Under the pieces are notes generated by a model that saw only the letters and a program-made list of their open reading frames with translations, ran no database searches and was not told the DNA's origin. From NCBI GenBank assembly GCA_934278925.1, contig CAKQWJ010000023.1:1-38119 (forward strand): a DNA stretch of 38,119 bases. Reading direction: 5' to 3'. The stretch comes from an uncultured Clostridia bacterium. GTDB lineage: Bacteria > Bacillota > Clostridia > Peptostreptococcales > Anaerovoracaceae. Made by a program: the position numbers and the translations under genes. Of the stretch, positions 7,678 through 16,031 are shown in pieces (position 1 is the stretch's first letter; each line of letters begins with the position of its first letter).

Positions 7678-8511
7678 ATGGATATTCGTTTAGTTGCACT
7701 GGATTTGGACGGAACGACGATGAACAGCGACAACCGCCTTTCCGATTACAACCGTAAAACCCTGGAGGCGGCGGTGCAGGCGGGAATTCAGGTGGTGGTG
7801 GCCTCCGGCCGTGCCTTCGATGCTCTGCCGAAAGAAGTCCTGGCGATTCCGGGCCTTCAGTACGCCATCTCCTCCAACGGCGCCCACATCACCGATCTGA
7901 CCACCGGAAAATTCATCTATTCCAGTTACATCACCCCCACCACGGTGGACCTTGCCATCGACCTGGCCGTGAAAGAACACCTGATGGTGGAAGCCTTCTG
8001 CCACGGGAAGCCATATATTTCCGAAGCGCTTTACGAGGACATCCGGGTAAACGGCAGCGTCTACCGAAACAAGGAATACGTGATGACCACCCGCACCCCG
8101 ATTCCGGATATCTTCGGCTTTATGCGGGAAAACCGGGAAATTCTGGAAAACATCAATTTCTTTTTTTATGGGGATGACCGCCTAAAAGAAATGCGTCCGA
8201 GAATCCAAGCTCTTCCGGACTGCAATGTGGTGTCTTCCGTGAAAAACAACATTGAAATCGGCGGAATCAATTCCAGCAAGGCCCACGCCCTGGAAATTCT
8301 GTCCAAGAAATTGGAAATTCCCCGGGAAGGGATTATGAGCTTTGGGGACGCGGGAAATGATATTCCCATGATCCGCTATGCCGGCATGGGTGTGGCCGTT
8401 GGCAACGCCTGGGACGAAGTGAAGGTGGCGGCGGATTATGTGGCGGAAAGCAATGACGAGGACGGCGTGGGCCGGACCATCCGCCGCTTCGCCCTGGGGG
8501 AGAAACTGTAA
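7678..8511 (+). CDS. Cof-type HAD-IIB phosphatase
   Basis: A 277-residue cytoplasmic HAD-superfamily hydrolase. The N-terminal ALDLDGTTMNS gives the nucleophile Asp9 and acid Asp11. VVASGR (motif II), a Lys before motif IV and SFGDAGNDIPMI (motif IV) complete the active site, and the middle part is the type IIB cap. Relatives remove phosphate from sugar phosphates, flavin or pyridoxal phosphates; the substrate cannot be told from sequence. I start at the ATG at 7678 because GGAAGGAG lies about 12 nt upstream. Longer versions would begin within the preceding terminator. It is followed directly by a strong terminator and appears to be a single-gene unit. Confidence 0.88.
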   Translation: MDIRLVALDLDGTTMNSDNRLSDYNRKTLEAAVQAGIQVVVASGRAFDALPKEVLAIPGLQYAISSNGAHITDLTTGKFIYSSYITPTTVDLAIDLAVKEHLMVEAFCHGKPYISEALYEDIRVNGSVYRNKEYVMTTRTPIPDIFGFMRENREILENINFFFYGDDRLKEMRPRIQALPDCNVVSSVKNNIEIGGINSSKAHALEILSKKLEIPREGIMSFGDAGNDIPMIRYAGMGVAVGNAWDEVKVAADYVAESNDEDGVGRTIRRFALGEKL

Positions 8512-8521
8512 GTTTAATAAG

Positions 8522-8579
8522 AAAAGACCTTTGGAACAGCAGGCAGAAACGTCCGCTGTTCCAAAGGTCTTTTTCTTTT
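8522..8579 (+). terminator. Strong terminator after the HAD gene
   Basis: A perfect 18-bp stem, AAAGACCTTTGGAACAGC (8523-8540) with its complement at 8555-8572, encloses a 14-nt loop and runs into TTTTTCTTTT. It is one of the longest perfect stems in the window. Confidence 0.92.
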
Positions 8580-8585
8580 CTGCGG

Positions 8586-8750
8586 CCCCGGCGGGCGCCC
8601 ACTGCCCCCGGCCTAAGGGGCGCCCGGGTTCGCGCTCGCCTCCCGTGAAAGCCAATGAATTCGGTTTTCGAGCGCGAACTTTTGCGGCCGGGCAGCCCAC
8701 TGCTCCCGGCCGGGCCGCCTTACTCCCTTCGGCCCGCCGGGCGCCCGGTT
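8586..8750. repeat. GC-rich nested inverted-repeat region (no gene)
   Basis: The gene-free stretch 8580-8920 holds this element. Outer arms CCCGGCGGGC (8587-8596) and GCCCGCCGGG (8732-8741) are complementary. Inner arms GTTCGCGCTCG (8628-8638) and CGAGCGCGAAC (8669-8679) form an 11-bp perfect pair around 30 nt. The palindrome GGGCGCCC occurs three times (8593, 8618, 8739). CCCACTGCCCCCGGCC (8598-8613) recurs with one change at 8696-8711. It could be a structured RNA, an intergenic mobile repeat, or a binding region. The remaining 8751-8920 shows only the next gene's ribosome binding site. Confidence 0.6.
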
Positions 8751-8920
8751 TACAAATGCCCTGTTTTGGTACTTTTTCCTGGGTGAAAAGTCCTTTTTGT
8801 CCGGAACACAACATTGGCCACCTGTAATATGGTACAAAGGAAGAACCAGCAGGCGGCAAGAATCAAACGGACCAACCGGCAAGTCAGCAAGACATACGGA
8901 AGATCAACAGGAGGAGAAAT

Positions 8921-9253
8921 ATGATTGGCAGTAAAAAACTAGGAGATATTGGAGAACAGATGGCAGAAAGGGTGTATGCGGAAGATGGATTCCAGATCCT
9001 GGAAACCAATTTTCGATGCCGTTCCGGAGAGATTGACATTATTGCGGAAAAGGATTTTTGCTTTCATTTCGTGGAGGTGAAAACCCGGAGGGGTGACGAT
9101 TTCGGATATCCGGCAGAGGCAGTGAATGAAATGAAGCAGCGGCGCATGCAAGCTGCGGCCCGATACTACATGCATATGAACCGATTGGAGAACGTACGGG
9201 TTCAATTTGATGTGGTGGAAATCGAAGTGAATCAGATTGCAAATTGTATATAA
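8921..9253 (+). CDS. yraN: YraN family (UPF0102) endonuclease-like protein
   Basis: A 110-residue protein with the UPF0102 signature: LGDIGEQMAERVYAEDGF, then GEIDIIAEK and FVEVKTRR. The Asp and Glu-Val-Lys residues match the nuclease fold of Holliday-junction-resolvase-like enzymes. No activity is firmly established for the family. GGAGGAG lies eight bases before the ATG. In many Firmicutes this gene sits next to comM and dprA, as here, which suggests a role in handling DNA. Confidence 0.88.
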   Translation: MIGSKKLGDIGEQMAERVYAEDGFQILETNFRCRSGEIDIIAEKDFCFHFVEVKTRRGDDFGYPAEAVNEMKQRRMQAAARYYMHMNRLENVRVQFDVVEIEVNQIANCI

Positions 9254-9261
9254 TAGATAAT

Positions 9262-9436
9262 TCAAGTAGAGCACTCTGAATACTCATAGCACTCTAAATA
9301 CACAAAGCGCGCAGAGCGCCCGTGCAGCAGAGCGCTCTGAATACACAAGTCGCGCGGAGCGCTTGAATTGCAGCAGAGCTCAGATTGCGCAGAGCGCTCC
9401 AAAGCACGCAGCATCACTCAAATCGCGCGGAGCGCA
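9262..9436 (+). repeat. Degenerate repeat array before comM
   Basis: Between yraN and comM, GCGC(A/G)GAGCGC occurs four times exactly (9309-9319, 9352-9362, 9387-9397, 9425-9435), spaced 35-43 nt. Partial copies such as GCAGAGCGCTC lie at 9327-9337. The longer phrase AGAGC(A/G)CTCTGAATAC recurs at 9268 and 9330. The core is a near-palindrome. It could be an operator array, a leader RNA, or decayed tandem duplications. Confidence 0.65.
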
Positions 9437-9453
9437 TAAAAAAGGAGAACAAA

Positions 9454-10977
9454 ATGATCAGTGTAGTACATACAGCAGTTTGCGAGGGCATCGAAGGAAT
9501 TCCGGTGCGGGTGGAGACGGACATCGGACCGGGGCTCCCGCAGGTCAACATTGTGGGGCTGGCATCCACCACGGTGATGGAATCCCGGGAGCGCATCAAG
9601 TCCGGCCTCCTGAACTCCGGTTTCGAGTATCCCCGGCGGCGGGTGACCGTGAATTTGATTCCGGCGGGCATCCGAAAGAACGGGAGCCATCTGGATCTGG
9701 CCATTGCCATGGGAATTTTGGGGGCCATGGGATACGCGGACACCGATGCCCTTCGTGAAATTGGTTTTATTGGAGAGATATCCCTTCAGGGGGACGTGTG
9801 CCGCGTGGAAGGCGTGCTGCCCATGATTCTGGGAATGGAAAAAGCGGGGATTCGGCGGGTCGTTCTGCCGGCGGAGAATTTGGCGGAAGCGGAGCTGGCG
9901 CGGGAAGGCGGCGCCGGACCGGAGCTTTTGGCGGTCCGAAATCTTCAAGAATGCCTGGATGCGGTTCAGGGTAAAAAAATCCCACCACAGGGCGAACACG
10001 TCCGGCCGGCAATTCGGGAAACGGAATATGCGGATTTCAGCGATATCAGTGGCCAGGAAAATGCCAAGCGGGCGGCCGTGATTGCGGTGGCCGGCCACCA
10101 CGGACTCCTGATGATGGGAAGCCCCGGATGCGGCAAAACCATGATTGCCCGGCGCATTCCCTCCATTCTCCCACCGTTGACCCGGCAGCAGATTGTGGAA
10201 ACCACCATGATTTACTCCATTGCCGGCAAGCTGGAGAAGGGGCAGGAAATCATTTCGGCGCCGCCGTTCCGCCGCCCCCACCATTCCATCGGAAAGGCCG
10301 GGCTTCTGGGCGGCGGAAGCTATCCGGTACCGGGAGAAATCACCTTGGCACACAACGGCGTCCTGTTCCTGGACGAAGTGGGGGAATTCAAAAGGGAAAA
10401 CATCGAAGCCCTGCGCATCCCCCTTGAAGAGGGGGAGATTACCCATTTTCGCCATGGAAGAGCGTACCGGTTCCCCAGCGATTTTCGGCTGGTCATGGCG
10501 GCAAACCCTTGTCCCTGCGGGTACCTGGGAGATCCGGAGCGGGAGTGCCGGTGCTCTCCGGGGGAGATTGAAAAATACCGAAAGCGGCTCAGCGGCCCCA
10601 TGCTGGAACGCATTGACATGCTGATTCAGATGGAGAAAGTGCAATACGATGAGCTGAAGCGAAAACCCGACGAGAACCTTTCTTCCAAAGAGATGCGGAA
10701 AATGGTGCTGCAGGCGATTGATTTTGCGGCGGCGAGGGGGCAGGAGAAGCCCAACGGCCTGCTGGAGGCCCGGGAAGTGCAGCATCTGGAGATTTCGGAA
10801 GAGGGTCGAAAAATCCTTCAAAGCGCGTACACCAACCTGAAGCTGTCACCCCGTACCTGGATAAAGGTGCAGAAGGTGGCCCGAACTATCGCGGATGCGG
10901 AGCAGTCGGAATGTATTTGCGGCGAGCATATTCTGGAAGCGTTGAGCTACCGGACGGCGCCGGAGGATATTTATTGA
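9454..10977 (+). CDS. comM: YifB/ComM family AAA ATPase (Mg-chelatase-like)
   Basis: A 507-residue protein. Residues 1-about 170 form the ChlI-like N-terminal domain (VETDIGPGLPQVNIVGLA). The AAA core follows with Walker A GSPGCGKT (222-229) and Walker B VLFLDEVGEF, then the short cysteine cluster NPCPCGYLGD...CRCSP and a C-terminal Mg-chelatase domain. ComM is a helicase that promotes branch migration during natural transformation in Gram-negatives; the Firmicute role is inferred. The start is the ATG at 9454, after AAAGGAG; in-frame upstream TTG codons fall within the repeat array. dprA follows after 12 nt, probably in the same transcript. Confidence 0.93.
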   Translation: MISVVHTAVCEGIEGIPVRVETDIGPGLPQVNIVGLASTTVMESRERIKSGLLNSGFEYPRRRVTVNLIPAGIRKNGSHLDLAIAMGILGAMGYADTDALREIGFIGEISLQGDVCRVEGVLPMILGMEKAGIRRVVLPAENLAEAELAREGGAGPELLAVRNLQECLDAVQGKKIPPQGEHVRPAIRETEYADFSDISGQENAKRAAVIAVAGHHGLLMMGSPGCGKTMIARRIPSILPPLTRQQIVETTMIYSIAGKLEKGQEIISAPPFRRPHHSIGKAGLLGGGSYPVPGEITLAHNGVLFLDEVGEFKRENIEALRIPLEEGEITHFRHGRAYRFPSDFRLVMAANPCPCGYLGDPERECRCSPGEIEKYRKRLSGPMLERIDMLIQMEKVQYDELKRKPDENLSSKEMRKMVLQAIDFAAARGQEKPNGLLEAREVQHLEISEEGRKILQSAYTNLKLSPRTWIKVQKVARTIADAEQSECICGEHILEALSYRTAPEDIY

Positions 10978-10989
10978 AGGAGGCGAACC

Positions 10990-11850
10990 ATGATAAAAAA
11001 AGATTTTGAAATAGACCGGGAGTCCCGGCTGTATCCGGAGCTCCTGCGGCAGATACCGAATCCGCCGAAAAAGCTTTTTTGCAGAGGAAACCCGGAATTG
11101 CTGGACTGTCGGAAGGTAGCGGTGGTGGGATCCCGCCGCTATTCCCTGTACGGAAAGCAGACCGCGCTGATGATCGGAAAGTATTTCGGAAAGACGGAGC
11201 TGGCGGTGGTGTCCGGATTGGCCAGCGGCATCGACACCTTTGCCCACACCGGGGTGCTGGAGGCGGGAGGCAGCACCATCGCCGTGCTGGGCACCGGATT
11301 GGATCGGAATTACCCGGTGAAAAACAAACCCCTGCAGGAGAAAATCGCGGAAAAGGGGCTGATTATTTCCGAATACGAAAATGGTTTTAGCGGAAACCAA
11401 TACTCCTTCCCGGCGCGAAACCGGATTATCAGCGGCCTCAGCGAGGGCGTGGTGGTAGTGGAAGCCGGGTCCTCCAGCGGATCCCTGATTACCGCTCAGT
11501 TCGCCGGGGAACAGGGTCGGACGGTGTATGCGGTGCCGGGAAACATCAACAGCCAGTTCAGCATCGGGACGAATCTGCTGATTCGGGACGGCGCGGTGCC
11601 CCTGGTGGTGGTGAAGGACGTGCTTCTGGATATGGGCCTGGAGCTGCCGGAAGAGAGCGAAAAGAAAATTGCATTAGGCGGCGACGAGATGGCGATATTG
11701 GAAATCGTGAAGCGAAATAATGGAATTCATGTGAACGAAATTGCACATATAATGAACAAAAACATTGGAAAAATCAGTGCTATAATAACCGTGCTTGAAA
11801 TTAAAGGCATAGTCATCAGCCACGGAGGAAAAATACACCTTGCAAATTAG
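10990..11850 (+). CDS. dprA: DNA processing protein DprA
   Basis: This 286-residue protein loads RecA on incoming single-stranded DNA in transformation. Rossmann-fold motifs are present: VAVVGSRRYS, SGLASGIDTFAH, GSTIAVLGTGLD, FPARNRIISGLSEGVVVVEA and AVPGNINS. The C-terminal 60 residues look like a winged helix (DprA WH domain). The N-terminal SAM-like domain of longer DprA proteins is nearly absent, so this is a compact form. The start follows AAGGAGG by 6-7 nt. The last 150 nt are more AT-rich than the body. Confidence 0.94.
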   Translation: MIKKDFEIDRESRLYPELLRQIPNPPKKLFCRGNPELLDCRKVAVVGSRRYSLYGKQTALMIGKYFGKTELAVVSGLASGIDTFAHTGVLEAGGSTIAVLGTGLDRNYPVKNKPLQEKIAEKGLIISEYENGFSGNQYSFPARNRIISGLSEGVVVVEAGSSSGSLITAQFAGEQGRTVYAVPGNINSQFSIGTNLLIRDGAVPLVVVKDVLLDMGLELPEESEKKIALGGDEMAILEIVKRNNGIHVNEIAHIMNKNIGKISAIITVLEIKGIVISHGGKIHLAN

Positions 11851-11904
11851 CCTTCTTGGGGGTATGCTATAAACTGTTGTAAAATATTTTTGAGGAGATA
11901 ATGA

Positions 11905-14010
11905 ATGGCAACAGCTGCAAAGAAGAAAACAACCAAAAAGACAACAAAGAAAACAACCAAACCCAGAGCTCGAACTCTGCTGGTGGTGGAGTCTCCATCC
12001 AAGGCGAAGATTATCGGAAAATATCTGGGATCCAGTTATAAAGTCATCGCGTCCGTGGGTCACGTTCGGGATCTGCCGAAGAGCCGGCTGGCGGTGGATG
12101 TGGACAACCATTTCGAGCCGGAGTACATCAACATCCGGGGCAAGGGCCCGACCATTCGGGAGCTGAAGAAGGAAGCCGCAAGTGCGAAACGCATCCTTCT
12201 GGCAACGGACCCGGACCGGGAAGGAGAAGCAATATCCTGGCATATCGCCCATCTTCTCGGTATCGATCCAACCTCGGAATGCAGAATTGAATTTAATGAA
12301 ATCAACAAGGATGCGGTAAAAGAAGCCCTGAAGCACCCGAGAGCCATCAATATGGGATTGGTGGATGCCCAGCAGGCTCGGCGAGTGCTGGACCGTCTGG
12401 TGGGATATCAGATCAGCCCGCTGCTCTGGAAAAAGGTGCGCCGGGGGCTTTCCGCCGGCCGAGTGCAGTCGGCGGCCCTGAAAATCATCTGCGACCGGGA
12501 AACGGAAATCCAGAACTTCATCCCGGAAGAGTATTGGAACATCTTCGCGGATTTCGGCGGAGGCTTCAAGGCGCAGGTGGCAAAGCGCAGCGGAAAGAAA
12601 ATCCATATTCCGGACGGCGAAGCTGCTGCGAAGGTGAAAATCGAACTGCAGGAGAACCCGTACAATGTGGAGAAGGTGACCCGGAAGGACAAGAAGACCA
12701 ACCCGTATCCTCCTTTTACCACCAGTACATTACAGCAGGATGCATCCATTAAATTGAACTTCCCGACTCGCCGCACCATGCAGGTGGCTCAGCAGCTCTA
12801 TGAGGGCGTGGACATCAAAGGCATGGGCTCCCGCGGTCTGGTCACCTACATCCGTACCGACTCCGTTCGTGTGGCGGACGGTGCCAGAAGCCAGGCCCAC
12901 GAGTTCATCGAAGCCAATATGGGCAAAGAATATATCGGTTCCGGAAAGTTCACCAACAAGAAAAACAAGGACATTCAGGATGCCCATGAGGCCATTCGTC
13001 CGTCCGATGTGACGCTGGATCCGGAGATGCTGAAGGAATCCTTGACGCCGGAGCAGTACAAGCTGTACCGGCTGATCTGGCAGCGGTTCGTGGCATCCCA
13101 GATGGCACCGGCGGTAAGCGATACCGTTTCGGTGGCAATCAAAAACGGCAAGTACGAGCTGAAGGCCAGCGGTTCCACGCCGAAGTTCGACGGATGGAAG
13201 AAAATCTATCCGGCATCCTCCAGCGAGAATGCCATGAACATTCCGGCGCTGGAAGAGGGCGAAGAACTGCAGGCAAAGGACGTGATTACGGAACAGAAAT
13301 TCACCACACCGCCGCCGCGGTTCACGGAAGCCAGCCTGGTAAAAACCCTGGAAGAGCTGAACATCGGCCGGCCGAGTACGTATGCCACCATCATCACTAC
13401 CCTGGGGACCCGGCGGTACATCAAGAAGGAGAAGAAATCCCTGATGCCGACCCAGCTGGGTTTTGATGTCACAAAAATTCTCTCGGAATATTTCTCCGAT
13501 ATCGTGGACGCCCAGTTCACCGCTCAGATGGAAGATAACCTGGACTCCGTGGAGCTCCGGAAGCTTCCGTGGAAAAACACCATCGATGGATTCTACGGCA
13601 ATTTCCGAAAGGAATTGGACCGGGCCGATGCGGAGGTGGAGCGAATCGAGCAGGAAGTGGTGCTCAGCGATGAGGTCTGCGAACTCTGCGGAAGACCGAT
13701 GGCGATTAAAGAAGGCCGTTTCGGTCAGTTCTTGGCGTGCACCGGTTATCCGGAATGCACCAACACCAAAGCCATCGTAATTCCAACCGGCGTGAAATGT
13801 CCGAAATGCGGAAAGGAAATCGTGCAGAAGCGTTCCCGGAAGGGCCGGATTTTCTACGGCTGCAGCGGTTATCCGGATTGCGACGTGGTATTTTGGAACA
13901 AGCCGATCGACCGGACCTGCCCGAAGTGCGGTTCCCTGCTGATGGAAAACACCACGAAAAAGTATCGGTACAAGTGTTCCAACAGCGAATGCGACTACAG
14001 AGAAGAATAA
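11905..14010 (+). CDS. topA: DNA topoisomerase I
   Basis: This 701-residue type IA topoisomerase relaxes negative supercoils. The TOPRIM domain starts at LLVVESPSKAK and includes the acidic DPDREGEA motif. The catalytic tyrosine is Tyr315 in GLVTYIRTDS. LSAGRVQSAAL and GRPSTYATI are also present. Three C-terminal zinc ribbons follow (CELC...C; CPKC...C; CPKC...C). Residues 6-20 form an unusual Lys/Thr tail of repeated KKTT units before the TOPRIM domain. GAGGAG lies 6 nt before the chosen ATG; another ATG at 11901 is out of frame. Position after dprA is the common Firmicute order. Confidence 0.96.
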   Translation: MATAAKKKTTKKTTKKTTKPRARTLLVVESPSKAKIIGKYLGSSYKVIASVGHVRDLPKSRLAVDVDNHFEPEYINIRGKGPTIRELKKEAASAKRILLATDPDREGEAISWHIAHLLGIDPTSECRIEFNEINKDAVKEALKHPRAINMGLVDAQQARRVLDRLVGYQISPLLWKKVRRGLSAGRVQSAALKIICDRETEIQNFIPEEYWNIFADFGGGFKAQVAKRSGKKIHIPDGEAAAKVKIELQENPYNVEKVTRKDKKTNPYPPFTTSTLQQDASIKLNFPTRRTMQVAQQLYEGVDIKGMGSRGLVTYIRTDSVRVADGARSQAHEFIEANMGKEYIGSGKFTNKKNKDIQDAHEAIRPSDVTLDPEMLKESLTPEQYKLYRLIWQRFVASQMAPAVSDTVSVAIKNGKYELKASGSTPKFDGWKKIYPASSSENAMNIPALEEGEELQAKDVITEQKFTTPPPRFTEASLVKTLEELNIGRPSTYATIITTLGTRRYIKKEKKSLMPTQLGFDVTKILSEYFSDIVDAQFTAQMEDNLDSVELRKLPWKNTIDGFYGNFRKELDRADAEVERIEQEVVLSDEVCELCGRPMAIKEGRFGQFLACTGYPECTNTKAIVIPTGVKCPKCGKEIVQKRSRKGRIFYGCSGYPDCDVVFWNKPIDRTCPKCGSLLMENTTKKYRYKCSNSECDYREE

Positions 14011-14037
14011 TTTTAGGGGTATAGAAAGGATACAACA

Positions 14038-14583
14038 ATGGGTAAAATCGAATTTCATGCCACCACCATCTGTGCGGTGCGTCGTCCCAACGGAGACATT
14101 TGCATCGGCGGAGACGGACAGGTGACCATGGGTGAAACCACCATCATGAAGAACAACGCCAAGAAGGTAAAAAAAATATACGGCGACCGCGTACTCACCG
14201 GTTTTGCCGGCTCTGTGGCGGATGCTTTTTCCCTTACGGATAAGTTCGAAAAAAAGCTGGAGGAGCACAGCGGAAATCTGAAGCGGGCCGCGGTGGATCT
14301 GGCTCAGATTTGGCGTTCCGATAAAGGCGCTCGCAGCCTGGAAGCGCTGATGATCGTAATGGATCGAGACGATTTGCTGGTCATCTCCGGAAACGGTGAA
14401 GTGATTGTTCCGGATATGGATGTGGTTGCCATCGGATCCGGCGGAAATTTTGCGTACTCTGCCGCACGGGCTCTGTACGACAATACGGAACTGGATGCGG
14501 AATCCATCGTGCGGAAATCCCTGGAAATCGCGTCCTCCATTTGCGTATATACCAATGACCACATTTCCGTGGAGAAACTGTAA
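14038..14583 (+). CDS. hslV: ATP-dependent protease subunit HslV (ClpQ)
   Basis: This 181-residue peptidase subunit belongs to the HslVU proteasome-like complex. FHATTICAVRR indicates processing before Thr9, the N-terminal nucleophile. GDGQVTMG and the later GSGGNFAYSAARAL are conserved. The eight-residue leader (MGKIEFHA) is typical of Gram-positive HslV. HslU, its unfoldase, is encoded 18 nt downstream. Neither the recombinase gene (xerC/codV) before it nor codY after hslU, both usual in Bacillus, is present. Confidence 0.95.
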   Translation: MGKIEFHATTICAVRRPNGDICIGGDGQVTMGETTIMKNNAKKVKKIYGDRVLTGFAGSVADAFSLTDKFEKKLEEHSGNLKRAAVDLAQIWRSDKGARSLEALMIVMDRDDLLVISGNGEVIVPDMDVVAIGSGGNFAYSAARALYDNTELDAESIVRKSLEIASSICVYTNDHISVEKL

Positions 14584-14601
14584 GGAGGCGTGCTCGGTAC
14601 T

Positions 14602-16029
14602 ATGAATATCAAGAATATGACACCGAAAGAAATTGTAGCGGAACTGGATAAATACATCATCGGACAGGATGAGGCCAAGAAGTCCGTTGCCATTGCACTG
14701 CGGAACCGGTACCGCCGGAACCAGCTCAGCGATGAGATGCGGGAAGAGATTACCCCGAAGAACATTTTGATGATGGGACCTACCGGTGTGGGTAAAACGG
14801 AAATCGCCAGACGGTTAGCACGCATTATGGAAGCTCCTTTTATTAAAGTGGAAGCGACCAAGTACACGGAAGTGGGCTATGTGGGCCGCGACGTGGAATC
14901 CATGATTCGGGATCTGGTGGAAGCCTCTGTTCGCATCACGAAGCAGAAGCACATCGACGAGAAATACGATATCGCGGATCAGCGTGCAGAGGATTTGATT
15001 CTGGAAGCGCTGGTTCCCGATGCAAAGAAAAAGAAGAAGTCCGGAGAGAGCAGCAATCCCTTCGACTTCATCCTCAACAGCGGCGGATATACCAGCCAGA
15101 AAGAGGAATACGAGAACAAGCAGAATGCGGAGAACGCCAAGCCGGCAGATGATATTGCCATGGCAAGGGAGCAGGTTCGCCGTGAGCTGAGAGACGGAAA
15201 GCTGGAGAACGAGCTGGTGGAAATCGACGTGGAAGTGACGCCGAACACCAACCAGCTGGACATGCAGAACGAAGGCATGGGCATCGCTATCGGAAATATT
15301 TTCGGGGATATGATGCCGAAGAAGACCAAGCACAAGAAGATGCCGGTAAAAGAAGCCAGAAAGATCCTGCGGGAGCAGGAGGCTCAGAGCATGCTGGATA
15401 TGGATCAGGTGGTGGACGAGGCGCTGATGAATGCGGAGCAGAACGGCATCGTATTTATCGATGAAATCGACAAAATCGCCTCCGGAAGCTCCGTGACTAG
15501 CAGCGGTGAAGTATCCCGAGAAGGCGTACAGCGGGATATTCTGCCAATCGTGGAGGGCAGCGTGGTGAATACGAAGCACGGACCGGTAAAGACGGATCAC
15601 ATGCTGTTCATCGGTGCGGGTGCGTTCCACGTATCCAAGCCGTCGGATCTGATTCCGGAGCTGCAGGGTCGTTTCCCGATTAAAGTGGAGCTGAAGAACC
15701 TGGACAAGGAAGCGTTCAAGCAGATTCTTACGGTGCCGGAAAACGCTGTAATCAAGCAGCAGAAAGCCCTTCTGGAGACGGAAGGAGTTCAGGTGGAATT
15801 CACCGATGATGCCATCGACGAAATCGCCGGAATGGCCTTCCTGATGAACGAGGAGACGGAGAATATCGGTGCCAGAAGACTGTACACCATCATGGAGACC
15901 CTTCTGGAGGATGTATCCTTCGAACTCCCGAATCCGGACATCACCCACGTTCTGGTAGACCGGGAAATGGTACAGGAGAAGTTCAAAGAAAAAATCCGCG
16001 AAGTGGATGTAGATAAGTATATTTTGTAA
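14602..16029 (+). CDS. hslU: HslU (ClpY) AAA+ unfoldase of the HslVU protease
   Basis: A 475-residue ATPase. Walker A is GPTGVGKT (59-66), and EVGYVGRDVESMIRDL marks the pore loop (GYVG). The inserted I-domain (about 130-240) is charged and variable. Walker B is IVFIDEIDKIA, and the sensor-2 region NIGARRLYTIME is followed by a C-terminus ending VDKYIL that docks into HslV. I prefer the ATG at 14602; the in-frame GTG at 14590 lies only one base after AGGAGG and cannot use it. Cotranscribed with hslV. Confidence 0.95.
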   Translation: MNIKNMTPKEIVAELDKYIIGQDEAKKSVAIALRNRYRRNQLSDEMREEITPKNILMMGPTGVGKTEIARRLARIMEAPFIKVEATKYTEVGYVGRDVESMIRDLVEASVRITKQKHIDEKYDIADQRAEDLILEALVPDAKKKKKSGESSNPFDFILNSGGYTSQKEEYENKQNAENAKPADDIAMAREQVRRELRDGKLENELVEIDVEVTPNTNQLDMQNEGMGIAIGNIFGDMMPKKTKHKKMPVKEARKILREQEAQSMLDMDQVVDEALMNAEQNGIVFIDEIDKIASGSSVTSSGEVSREGVQRDILPIVEGSVVNTKHGPVKTDHMLFIGAGAFHVSKPSDLIPELQGRFPIKVELKNLDKEAFKQILTVPENAVIKQQKALLETEGVQVEFTDDAIDEIAGMAFLMNEETENIGARRLYTIMETLLEDVSFELPNPDITHVLVDREMVQEKFKEKIREVDVDKYIL

Positions 16030-16031
16030 TT

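Noticed and set aside
8438..8882. Several frames through the GC-rich intergenic region on both strands
   Set aside because: They cross a strong terminator and inverted repeats, and the products are Pro/Arg/Gly-rich without motifs.
9262..9436. Considered as a CRISPR array
   Set aside because: The repeats are only 11 nt and degenerate, the spacers share sequence with one another, and no cas genes are nearby.
11840..11868. Possible topA promoter TTGCAA-N17-TATGCT
   Set aside because: Both boxes match only four of six positions, and topA can be reached by read-through from dprA, so it is not listed as a feature.
12730..14562. Minus-strand frame of 610 codons opposite topA and hslV
   Set aside because: Shadow frame across two confirmed genes; no start signal and no recognisable domain.
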